This document shows, piece by piece, positions 1-12,562 of a DNA stretch of 64,000 nucleotides. A program made the translations under genes and the position numbers. The stretch spans positions 98,889,120-98,953,119 of the forward strand of contig NC_079136.1 in NCBI RefSeq assembly GCF_945859705.1, in the 5' to 3' direction. Origin of the DNA: Episyrphus balteatus (taxonomy: Eukaryota; Arthropoda; Insecta; Diptera; Syrphidae). Under the pieces are notes generated by a model. That model was not told the origin of the DNA and did not search any database. It worked only from the letters and a program-made list of their open reading frames with translations. Numbering within the stretch: the stretch's first letter is position 1; each line of letters begins with the position of its first letter.

Positions 1-869
1 CAAAACACAAATATTTCGTTTTTGTTCAAGATTTAATTTCATATTTTTCTCTTGAACCAAAATAATGTTGTTTTTCACCCAAAAGAATTACCAATGTCAG
101 TTTGTTGCACTACAACTACAGACTTTACACCCAACACGTAAAAGCTTTTTATTTCCAGTTGACTTAAAGTTAAAGTGAAGTGGTTGCAGCAGTTGTTGTT
201 GTTTTTTTTTTGTAATACTTTTTTCTTTTAATAATAAAAGATTGACTTGGAGTAGGGCTTGTCAGGAAAGACATATATTATGGATATTCAACACACATTT
301 CTATGTATACTCAGGTGAAAAATTAACTTTATACGTGTTCTTTTATTTTAAATTTATGTAATTATGTTAAAATTTGTTAGAAACTAATGTCTTTGATTTT
401 CATTACGAATTAAATTATTTGCCTGTTTTATATTTGGTTTAAAAATATATTAAATCGAACTTCAAGCAAATATGTTATCTCTTTCAGAACTGACATTTTT
501 TTTGTACTCAAGTACGAACAGGAACGCAAGTCTGTTCTCTATCTATATAAATATTATATTTAAAGGAAACTGTCAAGCAAAACGAGCACAGGAGATACAT
601 TTAATATTTTATAAGAAGCTGTCGGGGATATTGATTTTTCTGAACTAAAATTATAAATTGCATACGAGTGACAATCATTATTGCATATTGGTGAATTCGT
701 AAATGGAAAGTTATATACGTATGAAAACGAGAAAATAAATAATAATTTCGATACAAATTCATATTACTGGTAAATGGGAATATATCGAGTAGAAATTTAT
801 ATAAATTGTTGTGCACACACTACGAATAATTTTCTATCTGGTTCAAAGAATAATGCCGAAGTCCTATTT
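1..869. other. AT-rich DNA, no feature seen
   Basis: Intronic or intergenic AT-rich sequence with scattered poly(T) tracts. No coding exon, RNA gene or inverted repeat is recognisable. Short open frames here have no protein-like composition. Confidence 0.5.
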
Positions 870-1762
870 CACTGGTCAACAAGGTTTTTGTTACAGACAC
901 CAAGATATACTTTTCTATAGGTTTTTTGGGTGCTGAGCTCGAATCCGAAGTCAGAACAATTCTACCACATCACGTTTTTGAGATAATCTCGTTAGAAAAT
1001 CGAAAATGCCGCTTTTTTACCAGTTTTCGAGATTATTTCTTAGCTTTTGGTTATTTGTTTTAAATAAATTTGTAACGGTTTCTAATAGAACTAAATCTTG
1101 TCTTTCTAAATCCGTTTAAATCTTTTAAAAATCTCTTATCTTCTTTGAGAAATCTGAAATTGAAATCAACGTGTTTGGTATATCTCATATTTATTTGCTT
1201 TTAATAGTAAATCTCGAAATGTTCTTTGCCAATCGCCTTCAAATTTTGACACAACGTCCCATTTAGAATCTTGCAAGTTTTTATATTTGCAAAGGTGGTG
1301 AATCGCAGTGAGATTCATCAAAGCGTGACCGTGTCAGATACTTATACTAAATAATTACTAGTGAGAAAAATATAATTTTTTTTCTTGTTAAAAACAAAGA
1401 ACATTTCGAGATTTACTATTAAAAGCAAATAAATATGAGATATACCAAACACGTTGATTTCAATTTCAGATTTCTCAAAGAAGATAAGAGATTTTTAAAA
1501 GATTTAAACGGATTTAGAAAGACAAGATTTAGTTCTATTAGAAACCGTTACAAATTTATTTAAAACAAATAACCAAAAGCTAAGAAATAATCTCGAAAAC
1601 TGGTAAAAAGCGGCATTTTCGATTTTTTAACGGGATTTTCTCAAAAACGTGATGTGATAGAATTTTTTTGACTTCGGATTTGAGATCAGCACACCAAAAT
1701 CCTATAGAAAAGTATACCTTGGTTTCTGTAACAAAAAAAAAGTTTAATTTTGTTGACCAGTG
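870..1762. mobile_element. Fold-back MITE, CACTGG family, copy 1
   Basis: This is a non-autonomous DNA element made of two long inverted arms around a short loop. It starts CACTGGTCAACAA and ends TTGTTGACCAGTG apart from small indels. The arms pair over about 380 bp: the left arm text around 960-1020 (TTTTTGAGATAATC, AAATGCCGC) returns reverse-complemented at about 1608-1660. The loop lies around 1280-1380. The flanks give a 3-bp direct TTT on each side. A CAC terminus with a 3-bp duplication fits the CMC group (CACTA/Chapaev3 type), but no transposase is present, so the superfamily is inferred. Copies 2 (12563-14181) and 3 (49621-50172) belong to the same family; copy 1 sits in the opposite orientation to copy 2, as its loop shows. 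Confidence 0.85.
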
Positions 1763-4700
1763 TTTTCATTTACTATTTTCATTTACATTTCAAATGTTAT
1801 TTGATTAAAATAACAAATAATATAAAAATATCAAGAAAAATATATTTATGTGACTTTGAAGTGATATAATTTCTAAACGGTGCAGGATACAAGAAAACTT
1901 TGTAGGGCAATTGTAAAATTGTCTCAGCTACAATTTTGTATAACATAATTTTTGTCTAAGACCTACCGTTTTTAAAATAAAAAATGTTGTGACCTTTGAC
2001 CTTTTTTAATGCGACTAGCGGACAGAGGAAGCTTCAGGACTTTAAACAGATTGTCAACCACCAAGCTGTATACCAAAAATCAGCCTGATACAAATATTTT
2101 CCTTGAAAAAATCTATTTTTAATGGGCTATCAGTAAAAACTTAAAAAAAGGTAAAATTGTCTTGTTAAAAGTACAAAAACAATTCTTAGAATGGTTTTAA
2201 ACTCCAAATTAAGCATGCAATTTAGTGACAAAAATTTTTTAAATTATTGGTACGGTTTTTTTAAGGTTTTTATGTATAAAAATTTTAAAAAGAAAAAAAA
2301 AAATTGGTAGGTATACCAGTTAAAAATATAGAATGAAGTTCGAAAATTCATCCTAAAAATTTCAACATAGAATGGAATATGCGCCAATTGTTTATATATC
2401 TCTGTAAAATAATCGTGCCATTTAGATACAAGGCTACATAAAATATGTATATTGCGACTGTAAGCAATAGATTATTGCATTCCAAAATCACTTCCTTTTT
2501 AAAAAGTCAAAATATTAAAATAAATAAATCATTCAAAACAACATACCTACATCATTTACCCTTCAAAAACCTCCCACGAAATAAAATCCAACACCCCTAT
2601 GCTAACACAAAAGTAGAATTTTCCACTCAACAAAAAGAAAATAGTTCAGAATTCATACCTATAAAATTATATAGTTTGGTCTTTGAAGTAATAAATCATT
2701 TCGGACATAATTAAGGCTTTGAGGATGTAGAATTGTACAATATTTATTTCAACTGCCGTCCATTCCAGTTAACAATTTATAGCACGACATCATCAAATCA
2801 CAACCAACACAGCAGTCATTGCAAGTATACAGCACCAGAAACGCTCTAAGCTATAGAAATAATTCAAAGTGATTCACCTTCAATTGTCGTGTAAACTATT
2901 GGAGCTATCTGAACCCGTTTATGGAAATCCACTTTCATGACATAATTGCAACTTTTCGGGGACGGAAACCAATTTCGAATGACTCATTGTGATTTATTTT
3001 CTCAAATACGAGCAAAATCGATTGGCACGTAGGCTTTGCCAAGAGGTCATTCAATTGTTTTTCTATCCATATTTTGGACCGAAGCCTCATTTCTTTTGGC
3101 CGGTATTTTTTTTTTTTCTTTTTAATAAATAATAATAATGAAATTGGTGTTGATTGCTTTTAAGTTTCAATAAAATGAAGGCAGACTTAGTAAAAATAGA
3201 TCTAATTGTTTGTGTAAATAGGTACTTTTATTATTTTATAGTGCAACTATAGTAGCTATGTGATGGAGAAATAATATGAGTTTTTATTTTATATTAAAAT
3301 TGTTATTTAACAAATTGGATAATGTTGATATAATCTCGATTAAGTGTGTCGTTGTTGGGGTTGAATGTTATCAGCTGAAAAATAGTTGGGAAGTAACTTC
3401 TGAAAATGGATGTGTGAAGGTCTCTCACGTTTATGTTGCATGAAGTGCTCGCTACAAATTGTTGTTCAATTTAAAAAATGCGTAGAAACCAAATATGGAT
3501 TTGGATTATGTCAGAAACTTAAACAAAAGTTGATAGACAATGAAAAATAATTCATATAATATAATATGTAATAAAATTTCAAATCTATTAAAAATTGATT
3601 GCTTTGGAGGCTGGACAGTTATACTACCTTACATGGATAGAACAATATTCAGTGACTTCAGTCCTGCAAAAGTTCCATTTCACAACCAGTCGCGAACTTG
3701 AACGAACACCCCGGAAGAGATTGACGTATAGTTATTAATAACTTCAGTCCGAAGAAATCGTCAAGACTGGATGGCGTTTCCAACTTTATCGTACAGAGAC
3801 TGTAATAATCTTCCAGCCATTACTCTCAAAAACTGTATTGACAACAACCACTCCCCGCAAAAATAGAAAATTGAAAAAATATACTGGCTATTCCAATCAC
3901 TCTTCTCAACAACACAATAAATTAATTAACATAATAAATTAAATTTTTTCAGTTTAAAACTTTATTTTTATTGATTTTTTTAACTAAGTTCTTTAATTTA
4001 GTTCTACACTGAAAAAAAAAAAAAAATAATTAAAAAAAAACAAATTAGTACAAGAAAACAATAATTTTTGAATTGCAAGGCGAGACCCCTAGCGGTGAGA
4101 ATTCGAAATAAAAAAAAAAATTAAGTTAGTTTAAGGACTATGTATATTAGGGTGTCCGTTATTTCCCAGATCGAAAGTTTAGGACCTAAATACGGGGAAT
4201 TTAGCAAAAACAAATTTTTGGAGGTCATCTTATTTCTTTTAATAATAAAAATATCTGCTCGCATCGGAAGGCTGTGTGAAATTGGCAAACGTTTTTATAT
4301 GGCAGTTTTCAGTTGTCTAAATCTGAATGAAAAAGACTAAAAAAGTGGATACTTTGTATATGCAACTTTTGCTTGGAGTATAATTTTGAATATTCAGAAA
4401 ATTAAATTTAAAGTTAAAGATTTTGTCGTTTTGTGTCATATGATAACCTGCATATACAATACATATATATAAGTATGTATGCAATTAGACATTTCATTTT
4501 ATATGTCAAAACAATTTCTATCTATTTTTAACTTTGTTGTATTGCACTTTAAAAACATTCCCCCAAAAAAACATACCAACAATCTGTTGCTATTTTGTTT
4601 TTTTTTTTTTTTAATGTTTGTTTTCATTTTTTCTTGCCAAATTTAAAGAATTGTAACATGTAGGTACTTGTTTTTAGTTTTTTTTTTTTTTTGGAATAGA

Positions 4701-5440
4701 TCCAAACATGCCGGCAGGAATAAAATATCCACATCATTATAAGTAGTGACATAAAAATCAAAACAAAATTAATATCAAAGACTGCCATTTTTTTTTCTTT
4801 TTTTGAAAAAATACAAGACAAAAATGCATTATAATTTTAAATGTAATATTGATTTTGGGTGGCAGGAAATAAATAATAAATTATTTCAGGAAGAAGAAAT
4901 TATTTACGAAAAAACAGTTTCTGTAGAAGAAAACATTAAAAGAAAATGAAATTGAAAACAGAGATAGATAGACAGACATTAAGGCATTTCAATTTGTAAT
5001 TAAAAATAAAATTGCATTTTGTTGGTAGATATAAATTAATCGTTTTTGAAGTGATATGTTGATAACCTCTGCAAAGAATCCTTCGCTTTTAAATTGATTA
5101 TATTTTTTTTCTTTATATGCTTTCAGGCTAATTATATTATTTTCTAAATGAAACGTCATGATATATAATTTGTAAGTATTTGGATTGATGCCGAAGGCAG
5201 ATTAATTGTGAACATTGGAAGTAATGATTAATAGAGGTTAATCTAAATGTATTTCTAAGAAAACTCCTTTCGCTTTAAGCGCATTGTTCGTTTTTTTTTT
5301 TATATAAGTTATAATAAATATCTCACATTCGATTTCAAAAGCGGATTGTCTTTTTTTTTGTTTTAATTATATATAAATTAAAACAATGAATTTTGTATTA
5401 AATGTAAATTATTTTGACCGAATTATATATTTGATGATAG
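1763..5440. other. AT-rich DNA with minor repeat traces
   Basis: No gene is seen. Around 1873-2110 there is text such as TTCTAAACGGTGCAGGATAC and CAATTTTGTATAAC that resembles the phrases found inside insect repeats elsewhere in this window, so it is probably a repeat relic. At about 4148 the string TTAGGGTGTCCGTTATTTCC looks like one end of a transposon, but I cannot find the partner end. Poly(T) tracts lie at about 4599-4612 and 4680-4692. The 2740-3060 stretch is less AT-rich but shows no coding frame. Confidence 0.4.
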
Positions 5441-5689
5441 CCGTGTTTTATTGGTAACTCAGTACTTAGCTCAGTAAAATTTTAGACGGTAAACAACAAC
5501 AAATGATTGCTAAGGATAAACAAAAGTTTTTTATTTGTTGGTTTACAGCGACATTTTTTTTTCTTAACTTATACATTTTTGACCTCTCAACAATAAAAGA
5601 CTATTAATAATAAATAAAAGCAATCGTTTATTGTTATTTACATCATAAAATGTTTACCCAGTAAAATACTGAGTACCAAAAAAACACGG
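5441..5689. mobile_element. Small MITE with imperfect inverted ends
   Basis: The left end CCGTGTTTTATTGGTAACTC and the right end, which reads reverse-complemented as CCGTGTTTTTTTGGTACTC, pair with a few mismatches. Further in, GGTAAACAAC pairs with GTTATTTACATC-type text only weakly, so the arms are about 50 bp with interruptions. There is no coding capacity. Flanks are GATGATAG on the left and GTGATAAC on the right; they are similar but not identical, so the target duplication is unresolved. The family is not recognised. Confidence 0.5.
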
Positions 5690-7858
5690 GTGATAACAGT
5701 AAGAAAAATCAAACAAGCATAGTAGATGCGGGTAATTAGGCCTTTCGGCTTATAAGTCATAATTGCCAGAATTTAATTCAAACTGATCACAATTGAATAA
5801 ATCCGTTAGGTACATTTTATTTAAAAACCTGTTAGGAACGGAACACTCAACACTTAAAAAATAATTTGGAAGTTTTCCAAATATTTCTCATTCTTATGAC
5901 TCTCTTACAACAACCCTTTTTTGTAAAAAAATCGAAACAACTGTCCCCAGAAAATTGTGGAATTACTAGTTACTATACGTCTGATGAACTGTAAGTTCTT
6001 TAAAAAAATATGAAGGTACTAGTAATAACAAGAAATTGGGTTTGAAAAAGCCATTAAACATAGTTTTTTTATTTGTCGTTTATTGATGAAGGTGAGGGTA
6101 CTACGGCATGTTGTAAGTTAAGAAATGCATAATTGAAAATAATCGGAGAAGCTAGAATTGCGGTATGAAGGTTACTGGCAGTATTATCCTACTATAAGCT
6201 TTTTTAATGTTTTATTTTGCTTTTATTCAATATAATAGAAGTGCCATAATTTCTTTAATTTACTAGCAATTATTGCATAATTTTTACTAACAACAAAATG
6301 TATTTGTTTCTATAAATATATAAATATTATTTTCTAAATTTTCCCTTAGCTATGTCTTATTACCCGCACCTACCTTACTTCAAATAAATGTTAGTGGTCT
6401 GATAAAAATACTAAAGCTAGTCATTTTTAACAAGGTTTTCTTAAAATAATTTTTAAATACATATCAAAAAATTTAAATATTAATCATTCGTACTTTCCAG
6501 CGCAGATATAATAGCACAAAAGAACTTCATTTAAACTTTAACATGTTTATTTTTCTTACATTCACTTAATTGTGCCCTTGTTAATCAGAATCTCTTAGTT
6601 CACTAAAAGAAAAAAAAATTGTTTTCATCTTCCATTATCAAGACCTTTTAACTACTCTACTCATAATACATATCTCTTAAAATGTTCAGTTCATGGCACT
6701 TTAACGAAATACCACAAAAAAAAACCATTCCTCTCACAAAAAGTCTATAATAAAGTAATTTTCGTATATTTTGGGGGAACATTTAATTCAACTTCGATTT
6801 GTATTTATGTAAGTATTCATCTTTTGTTATTTTTTTAAGCTGCAATCATCTGATTAAACTTTTTAATAATATTTTGTATTAATACTTAATGGAGCACTTG
6901 GTTGAATGTACTCGCTCTGGATGTTATTGATTACATTGGAGGCGATTCAATTCCAATCATTTTTTTATTGACATTTTTTGATCGCCAAAGAAAATTGAAA
7001 TAATTCATTTAACACCTTTATATAGTGTCATAAAGGTTCCACCTTTGAATAAAAATACATAATTTAATTTTTTCATGAATTTGGCCATCACGAAGATTTG
7101 CTTTATTTTACATTTTTCAAACTTTTCTCTTTGAACATTCATTTACAATATTGAGTGAAAATAAATTCTTTAACCCGGGACTCACGGTACACCTACCATC
7201 AAAAGTTCAAAAATGCTTAAAATCTTAATTGCTCCCCGAAAGAGTTTAAAGGGTTTTAATTTTTTTTTTTTTTGAAAAACCAATAAATTGCCTTTGATTG
7301 CAACCAAAAAAAGAATGCAACGAAGACCAAAGAGTATATTTAATCGGTGTCTATACTTTAACTCTTATTTCTTGTCCCAAAAAGGAGTGAACAAAATGTT
7401 TTCGTTTTTTTTTTGTCATGACCTTCAGACAATGCTCTCAGACGACGACGGACACCACTGTCGCCGGCGACGAAACTAAAAATTGTGATCAAAAGTGCAA
7501 TCATGTTTGACATCCCAATGAAAGTGCCTGGGCATGAACACTTATGAGCAATGACGGTGTAGTTTTTTTTTTTTTTTTCCTGAAGACAAAAAAGAACTAA
7601 CCGAGACAGGGGGGCTCTTAGTTTCGGTACTCCTTCATCACTTGCGAGTTGCGAACACTAATTTATTTGGCATGGGTAGAAGGCAAGTTGTCGTTTTAAA
7701 TAATGAATTTTCAACGAATAAATAATTGGATCTCTGCACCATCGAACAATTGTAATTTTTGCATGTGTTCCAAAGTTTCACCTGTGGCTTTAATGAATTA
7801 AAAAGATATATCTTAGAATAACATTCTTCTTGGTTCAAAATAGATTTTAAGGCTGCGA
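5690..7858. other. AT-rich DNA, no feature seen
   Basis: No gene, RNA or clear repeat. A short GC-rich patch at about 7438-7478 (CAGACGACGACGG, CGCCGGCGACG) stands out from the background but has no supported reading frame. Poly(T) tracts lie at about 7260 and 7564. Confidence 0.45.
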
Positions 7859-7863
7859 CGACG

Positions 7864-9363
7864 CACTGTTGTCCAAAATGACTTATCTCGTTGCAAAAAT
7901 CATAACTTTTGAACGGATTGAGGTAGCGGTACAGTTTTTTTTTTAATTTGAAGGAAATTTCCAGGGCTGTTACACCAATGAATTTCAAGAAAATTGTTTT
8001 ACAGGGTGTTTAGGAATCATCGGCCGAAAACCGATTTTCTTAAAAAAAAAATATTTAAATTAAAATTGGTATGCCATTTTGTAGAAATCACTAATTCACA
8101 TCTAAAAAAAGTTCAGATTACACTTTTCCATGATATTACGATTATAGAGAATGCCAAAAAAGTTGGTCCCGGAAGTCCGTCTGTCTTTCTGTCTGTATAA
8201 GGATCTACATCCTAAACGGATGGACCGATTGACTTCAAATTTGGTATGTAGCATTTTTTGGAGACCCTCCAGAGGTGTTTTTGGAATTAATTTTTTTGGG
8301 CCAAAAATAACGGTACTTGTCATACACCAATTTCAGTAAAGCTGTAATTGCTCAAAAACGGCTCCAACGATTTTGTTTAAAAAATTCAAATGTAAGTTTG
8401 AAAACAAGGTCTATCTTCTAATGAAAAAAATTTTTTTGGAAAATCATTATTAACGGTACCTGCCATAGAACGGTTTTTTTTAAATCCGATATTCTCCGAA
8501 ACGGCTTATTCGATTTCAACGAAACTTTTTTTGAAGAAGCACTTATATAACTCAAATATAAGCCAAAAATAAAATTTCAAAAAAAATAATTTTTGGATTT
8601 TTAAAAAAATTTTGAAATTTTTTTTTGAAAAATAAAATTTTCGAAAACGGGACATTGTATTTTTTTGAAATTTTGTTTTTAGATGTGGATTAGTGATTTC
8701 TACAAAATGGCATACCAATTTTAATTTAAACATTTTTTTTAAAGAAAATCTGTTCCTTCTGCCTTCATTTTTTTTCAAAGTACAAAATCTCGGCAGTGCG
8801 CAAGCATGCGCAGCTAAATATTTTTATTTTGAATCAACAATTGATTGGTACACATACCCTATTCGGCTTAATGAATGGAACCGAATGGATTTTTTACGGT
8901 ACCTGCCATAAAACCGTTTTTTTTCAAATCCGATATTCTCCAAAACGGCTTATTCGATTTCAACGAAACTTTTTGTGAAGAAGCACTTATATAACTCAAA
9001 TATAAGCCAAAAATAAAATTTCAAAAAAAATAATTTTTGGATTTTTAAAAAAATTTTGAAATTTTTTTTTGAAAAATAAAATTTTCGAAAACGTGACGTT
9101 GTATTTTTTTGAAATTTTGTTTTTAAATGTGGATTAGTGATTTCTACAAAATGGCATACCAATTTTAATTTAAACTTTTTTTTTAAAGAAAATCTGTTTT
9201 TGGCCGATGATTCCGAAACACCCTGTGAAATAATTTTATTGAAATTCATTGGTATAACAGCCCTAGAAATGTCCTTCAAATAAAAAAAAAAATTGTACCG
9301 CTAACTCAATCCGTTCAAAAGTTATGATTTTTGCAACGAGATAAGTCATTTTGGACAACCGTG
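7864..9363. mobile_element. Transib-like non-autonomous element, copy 1
   Basis: This 1500-bp element starts CACTGTTGTCCAAAATG and ends in the complement of CACGGTTGTCCAAAATG. It is flanked by the 5-bp direct duplication CGACG (7859-7863 and 9364-9368). Transib transposons have CAC-initial ends and 5-bp GC-rich duplications close to CGNCG, so the end and duplication pattern fits that superfamily. The inverted ends run about 260 bp inward. The body carries an internal direct duplication of about 300 bp (about 8455-8735 against 8895-9185) and the module described under findings at 8175-8246. No transposase is encoded; open frames in it on both strands are by-products of the repeat. A near-identical copy lies at 35424-36924 in the same orientation. 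The heptamer differs from the usual CACWATG, so the family assignment is inference. Confidence 0.8.
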
Positions 9364-9599
9364 CGACGGCCGGTTTCTTGACAAAGCTAGCTTTTAAAAC
9401 TCGGTTTAATGATTCGTTTTAGTTCAAATTTATCTTTAACCAAGTTAAAAGAGCAAGAACTTGTTTCAAGAAGTCGGGCGTAAGTTTATACAAAAACTGA
9501 TTTTTGATCACGTTCAATTTCACTTGGAAAAATTATATAGTTGACTGGTATATGATTTGACCATTGTCAATTTTCAAATTCTGTACGATGTAGTAAAAC

Positions 9600-10351
9600 C
9601 AGGATGTAAAAAATCATTTTATTTTAAATGCATTTGCTTTCCATTACAAATTAAAAAAAATATTAATTGCAAATGAAAAAAATTTGCATTAAACAAAATA
9701 TTTATTGAAACTGAAAAATATTTGCATTAAAAAAATTTTTTTATTGCAACCGAAAAAAATTTGCATTGAAAAAAAAAATATATTTATTGCAACTAAAAAT
9801 GTTGTGCATGAAAAAAAAATGTATTGCAAATGAAAAATTTGAATTAAAAATAAAATTTATATTGCAATAAAAATATTTTGCATTGAAAAAAAAATTTTAT
9901 GGCAAGTACAAAATTGTCTGCATTGGAAAAAAAAATCAATGCAAAATGTGTGCATTAAATATTTTTTTTATCAATACTCATCGAATTTCTTACACATTTG
10001 ATTTCTTGACCTTTTATTATCTTCAATATTATAGTTTAAAAAGTTTAAGTATGTTCAAAAAGCCAAAATTGTAAGAAATTTGACGAGTATTAAAACAAAA
10101 TTTTTAATGCACACATTTAGCACTGATTTTTTTTTTCATGCAGAAAATTTTGTATTTGCAATTAATTTTTTTTTCAATGCAAAATATTTTTATTTGCAAT
10201 AAAAATTTTATTTTCATTGCAAATTTTTTTCAGTTGCAATAACATGATTTTTTTTTTTTTCAATGCGATAAATTTTATTTGCGATAAATATGTATGTATT
10301 TTTTTTTTAATTTCAATTGCATTTTTTTAAATTGATATTTTTACAACCCTG
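9600..10351. mobile_element. hAT MITE built from TTGCA-type repeats
   Basis: A 752-bp fold-back element. Its ends are CAGGATGTAAAAA and, reverse-complemented, CAGGGTTGTAAAAA. It is flanked by a perfect 8-bp duplication AGTAAAAC (9592-9599 and 10352-10359). An 8-bp duplication with CAG-initial ends is diagnostic of hAT elements. The left arm (about 9625-9955) is a run of degenerate units such as ATTGCAACTGAAAAAAATTTGCATT; the right arm (about 10130-10310) carries the same units in reverse. The loop has its own inverted pair (CAATACTCATCGAATTTCTT near 9973 against AAGAAATTTGACGAGTATT near 10074). There is no coding capacity. The repeat units are good candidates for transposase-binding subterminal repeats. 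Confidence 0.85.
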
Positions 10352-10359
10352 AGTAAAAC

Positions 10360-12562
10360 CCTACTGGATTTTATAACTTTTTAATTTTTATCAATTAGAG
10401 TTTATTTCACGTAATTTTACGGAGATGCGTAAAACGGTTAATAAACGATTTTTTTTTTAAGAACAGAACGTGGTTTAAAAAAAAAAATCAAAATCCAAGA
10501 ATTTGTCGCAGTTACTTGTTAAACATATTCTAGCTACCAATTAAAATTACAAAAGCATCTTTTTAAATGGTATGTACCTAGAAATCAATGTATAACAAAT
10601 AATTTTTTGAACAAAAAAAAAAAAAAAAAAATTCAAAAACAAAATTGGTATGCCATTCTGAAAAAATTATTAAAAAAACATGGGAAATTAACATAATATA
10701 ACGCAAAAAAAAAATACAATATCAAACATCCATAAGCAAAGAGGAAGAAAACCTTTTGTAAAATACGAGCCATACCTACGACTTTTGATATTTTTAATTA
10801 TTCTCTTCCCTCTTCTTAACAACTTTGCCCTTTTCCTACAAAAACTAAGCTCTTATGAATATGTATAGACAATATTTAATTTGTCAAAAATAAGCAACAA
10901 CTTGATGTAACAAAAAAATATCTTTATTGTTTTTTTTGTTTTTTCTTGTTAAGTTTGTTTTGAAGAGGCCGGAAAATTTTGTTGTTTGCCAAATAAAAAC
11001 TCACTTTACAAGTAGGTATACTAAATTATCTTGTATTGAATTTGATAACATTTGAACAAATCGAAATATCAAGGCAATTTGAAGGTGTATAAACAGAAAA
11101 TAGACACAGCATAAGTATTAGTTTACAATAGCCGGTCTATTATTCTCTGACACGTTCTCTTTGCACCTAAGTTGAATAATAATTTAGTTACACGCGTGAT
11201 ATAAGTCACGTCACTTGTTTTCTATTTATGTTGATCCTTGCTATTGTCATTACTCACTCAAATTTGAAGTATAACAATTTGCAGTCATATTTTTTGAGAC
11301 AAAACAATTCATATCACGGTCCAGTTTATGGAACGATGACCACGATTTGATTGTTGATGAATTCTATGCAATTAAGTAAAGTAGGGTTAGGACCGTTTCA
11401 TTGTTATTGAAATATCAATATTCGTTGTCTCGTTCGAAATTATTAAATTGTCAACTGATGGGGTAGAATATTGAACATTTTCTGCCCAAAAGTATCAGTA
11501 TTGGTGTAAGGGCGGCCGGTCTGAGTGTCGTAAAGGCCTTTTTCACAAATTAGGAATGCAAAATTACATCTTGCTCAAGTAATACACTTAAGTGATTTTT
11601 ACTTGTGTCGTGAGTGTTTAGTTTCTTCTTCGATCGAGATTGTATTTGGAAGTTGTGGGTGTCTGTCATGCCTCAATTTTTGAGTTCCAGATATTGTTTG
11701 AAAATTATCTGAACCGTATTCTCTTTAATCCAACGAACTTCCTATAACTTTCGCGGTACTAGCAGGTAGTCGCTGATTTATCAGTTATCAAGAAAGTCCA
11801 CCACTGAGGAGCTATAGCTAGCGCCCTTATATGATATATCTGGACAAATAGGAAATCAATAGAAGGTGTATGTAACTTCCTGATTCAAAGCACGTTTCTT
11901 TTGGGGCGTTAAGCACATTTTATTGTCAACCAGCAGCAGCAGAAGCAGCAGTTTCACAGAACTCAAGGCCTATTATACCAATGGATGGAAATAGGAAATT
12001 CTGAGGGGCAGGAGTAGGTTACCCCCATGGATAATAATAGCTGGGAACGTAGGAAATAAAATTCATATCGAAAATACGAAAATATTATAGGAAGTTTTTT
12101 TTGTTAAGTGTTGACGTCTTCTTTGTCACATTTCAACCATCCCCAAACTCACGTTTTGCAATTGTCGTCACCGTGCGTCGTCGGTAGTCTTCGTTGCCAC
12201 CGACCGACACCACCGCCCACCGCTATTGTTCAAGTTTAAGATAGGTATAGTCAGTTTGTATCTATTTAAGTAGTTCCTTTAGATGAATTATTCATATTGC
12301 AAGAATGAAATTTAGTTTGATAATAATAAATTGAAACTACGTCGTTTTTTGAAGTATTTCAAGGGCTTGGCGGTGTGGCGGGGTGTTGTGTGTTATCATC
12401 TTCTCTCCCTCTTTTTCTTCTACTGAATTGACTTGTTCTTGTTAATTTGTGTATTCTATTTAATCTTAATTTGTTTTAATATGCAAGACAAATAATAGAG
12501 TGAAGTTTTAATTTTGTTTTTGTTTTTTTTTCTTCGTTTACTTTATTAGTTTTGATTAATTA
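10360..12562. other. AT-rich DNA, one small repeat relic
   Basis: No gene is seen. Around 10640-10680 the text AAATTGGTATGCCATTCTG matches the arm text of the Transib-like elements (AAATTGGTATGCCATTTTG near 8064), so a short relic of a related repeat is likely. The 11500-12240 stretch is less AT-rich, with CAGCAGCAGCAGAAGCAGCAG-like triplets near 11930 and a GC-rich patch at 12165-12225, but no exon could be supported. Confidence 0.45.

Noticed and set aside
928..950. GAGCTCGAATCC inside the CACTGG MITE as a Pol III B box
   Set aside because: No A box at the right distance and the element is clearly a palindromic DNA transposon; the match is probably chance.
8102..9279. Several open frames of 60-109 residues on both strands, repeated at 35663-36840
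   Set aside because: They are identical in the two Transib-like copies only because the DNA is identical, are rich in K/F from poly(A/T), overlap on both strands and show no transposase motif.
9600..10351. Regularly spaced repeats that could suggest a CRISPR-like array
   Set aside because: Units are degenerate, without unique spacers of constant length, in a eukaryotic element bounded by a hAT target duplication.
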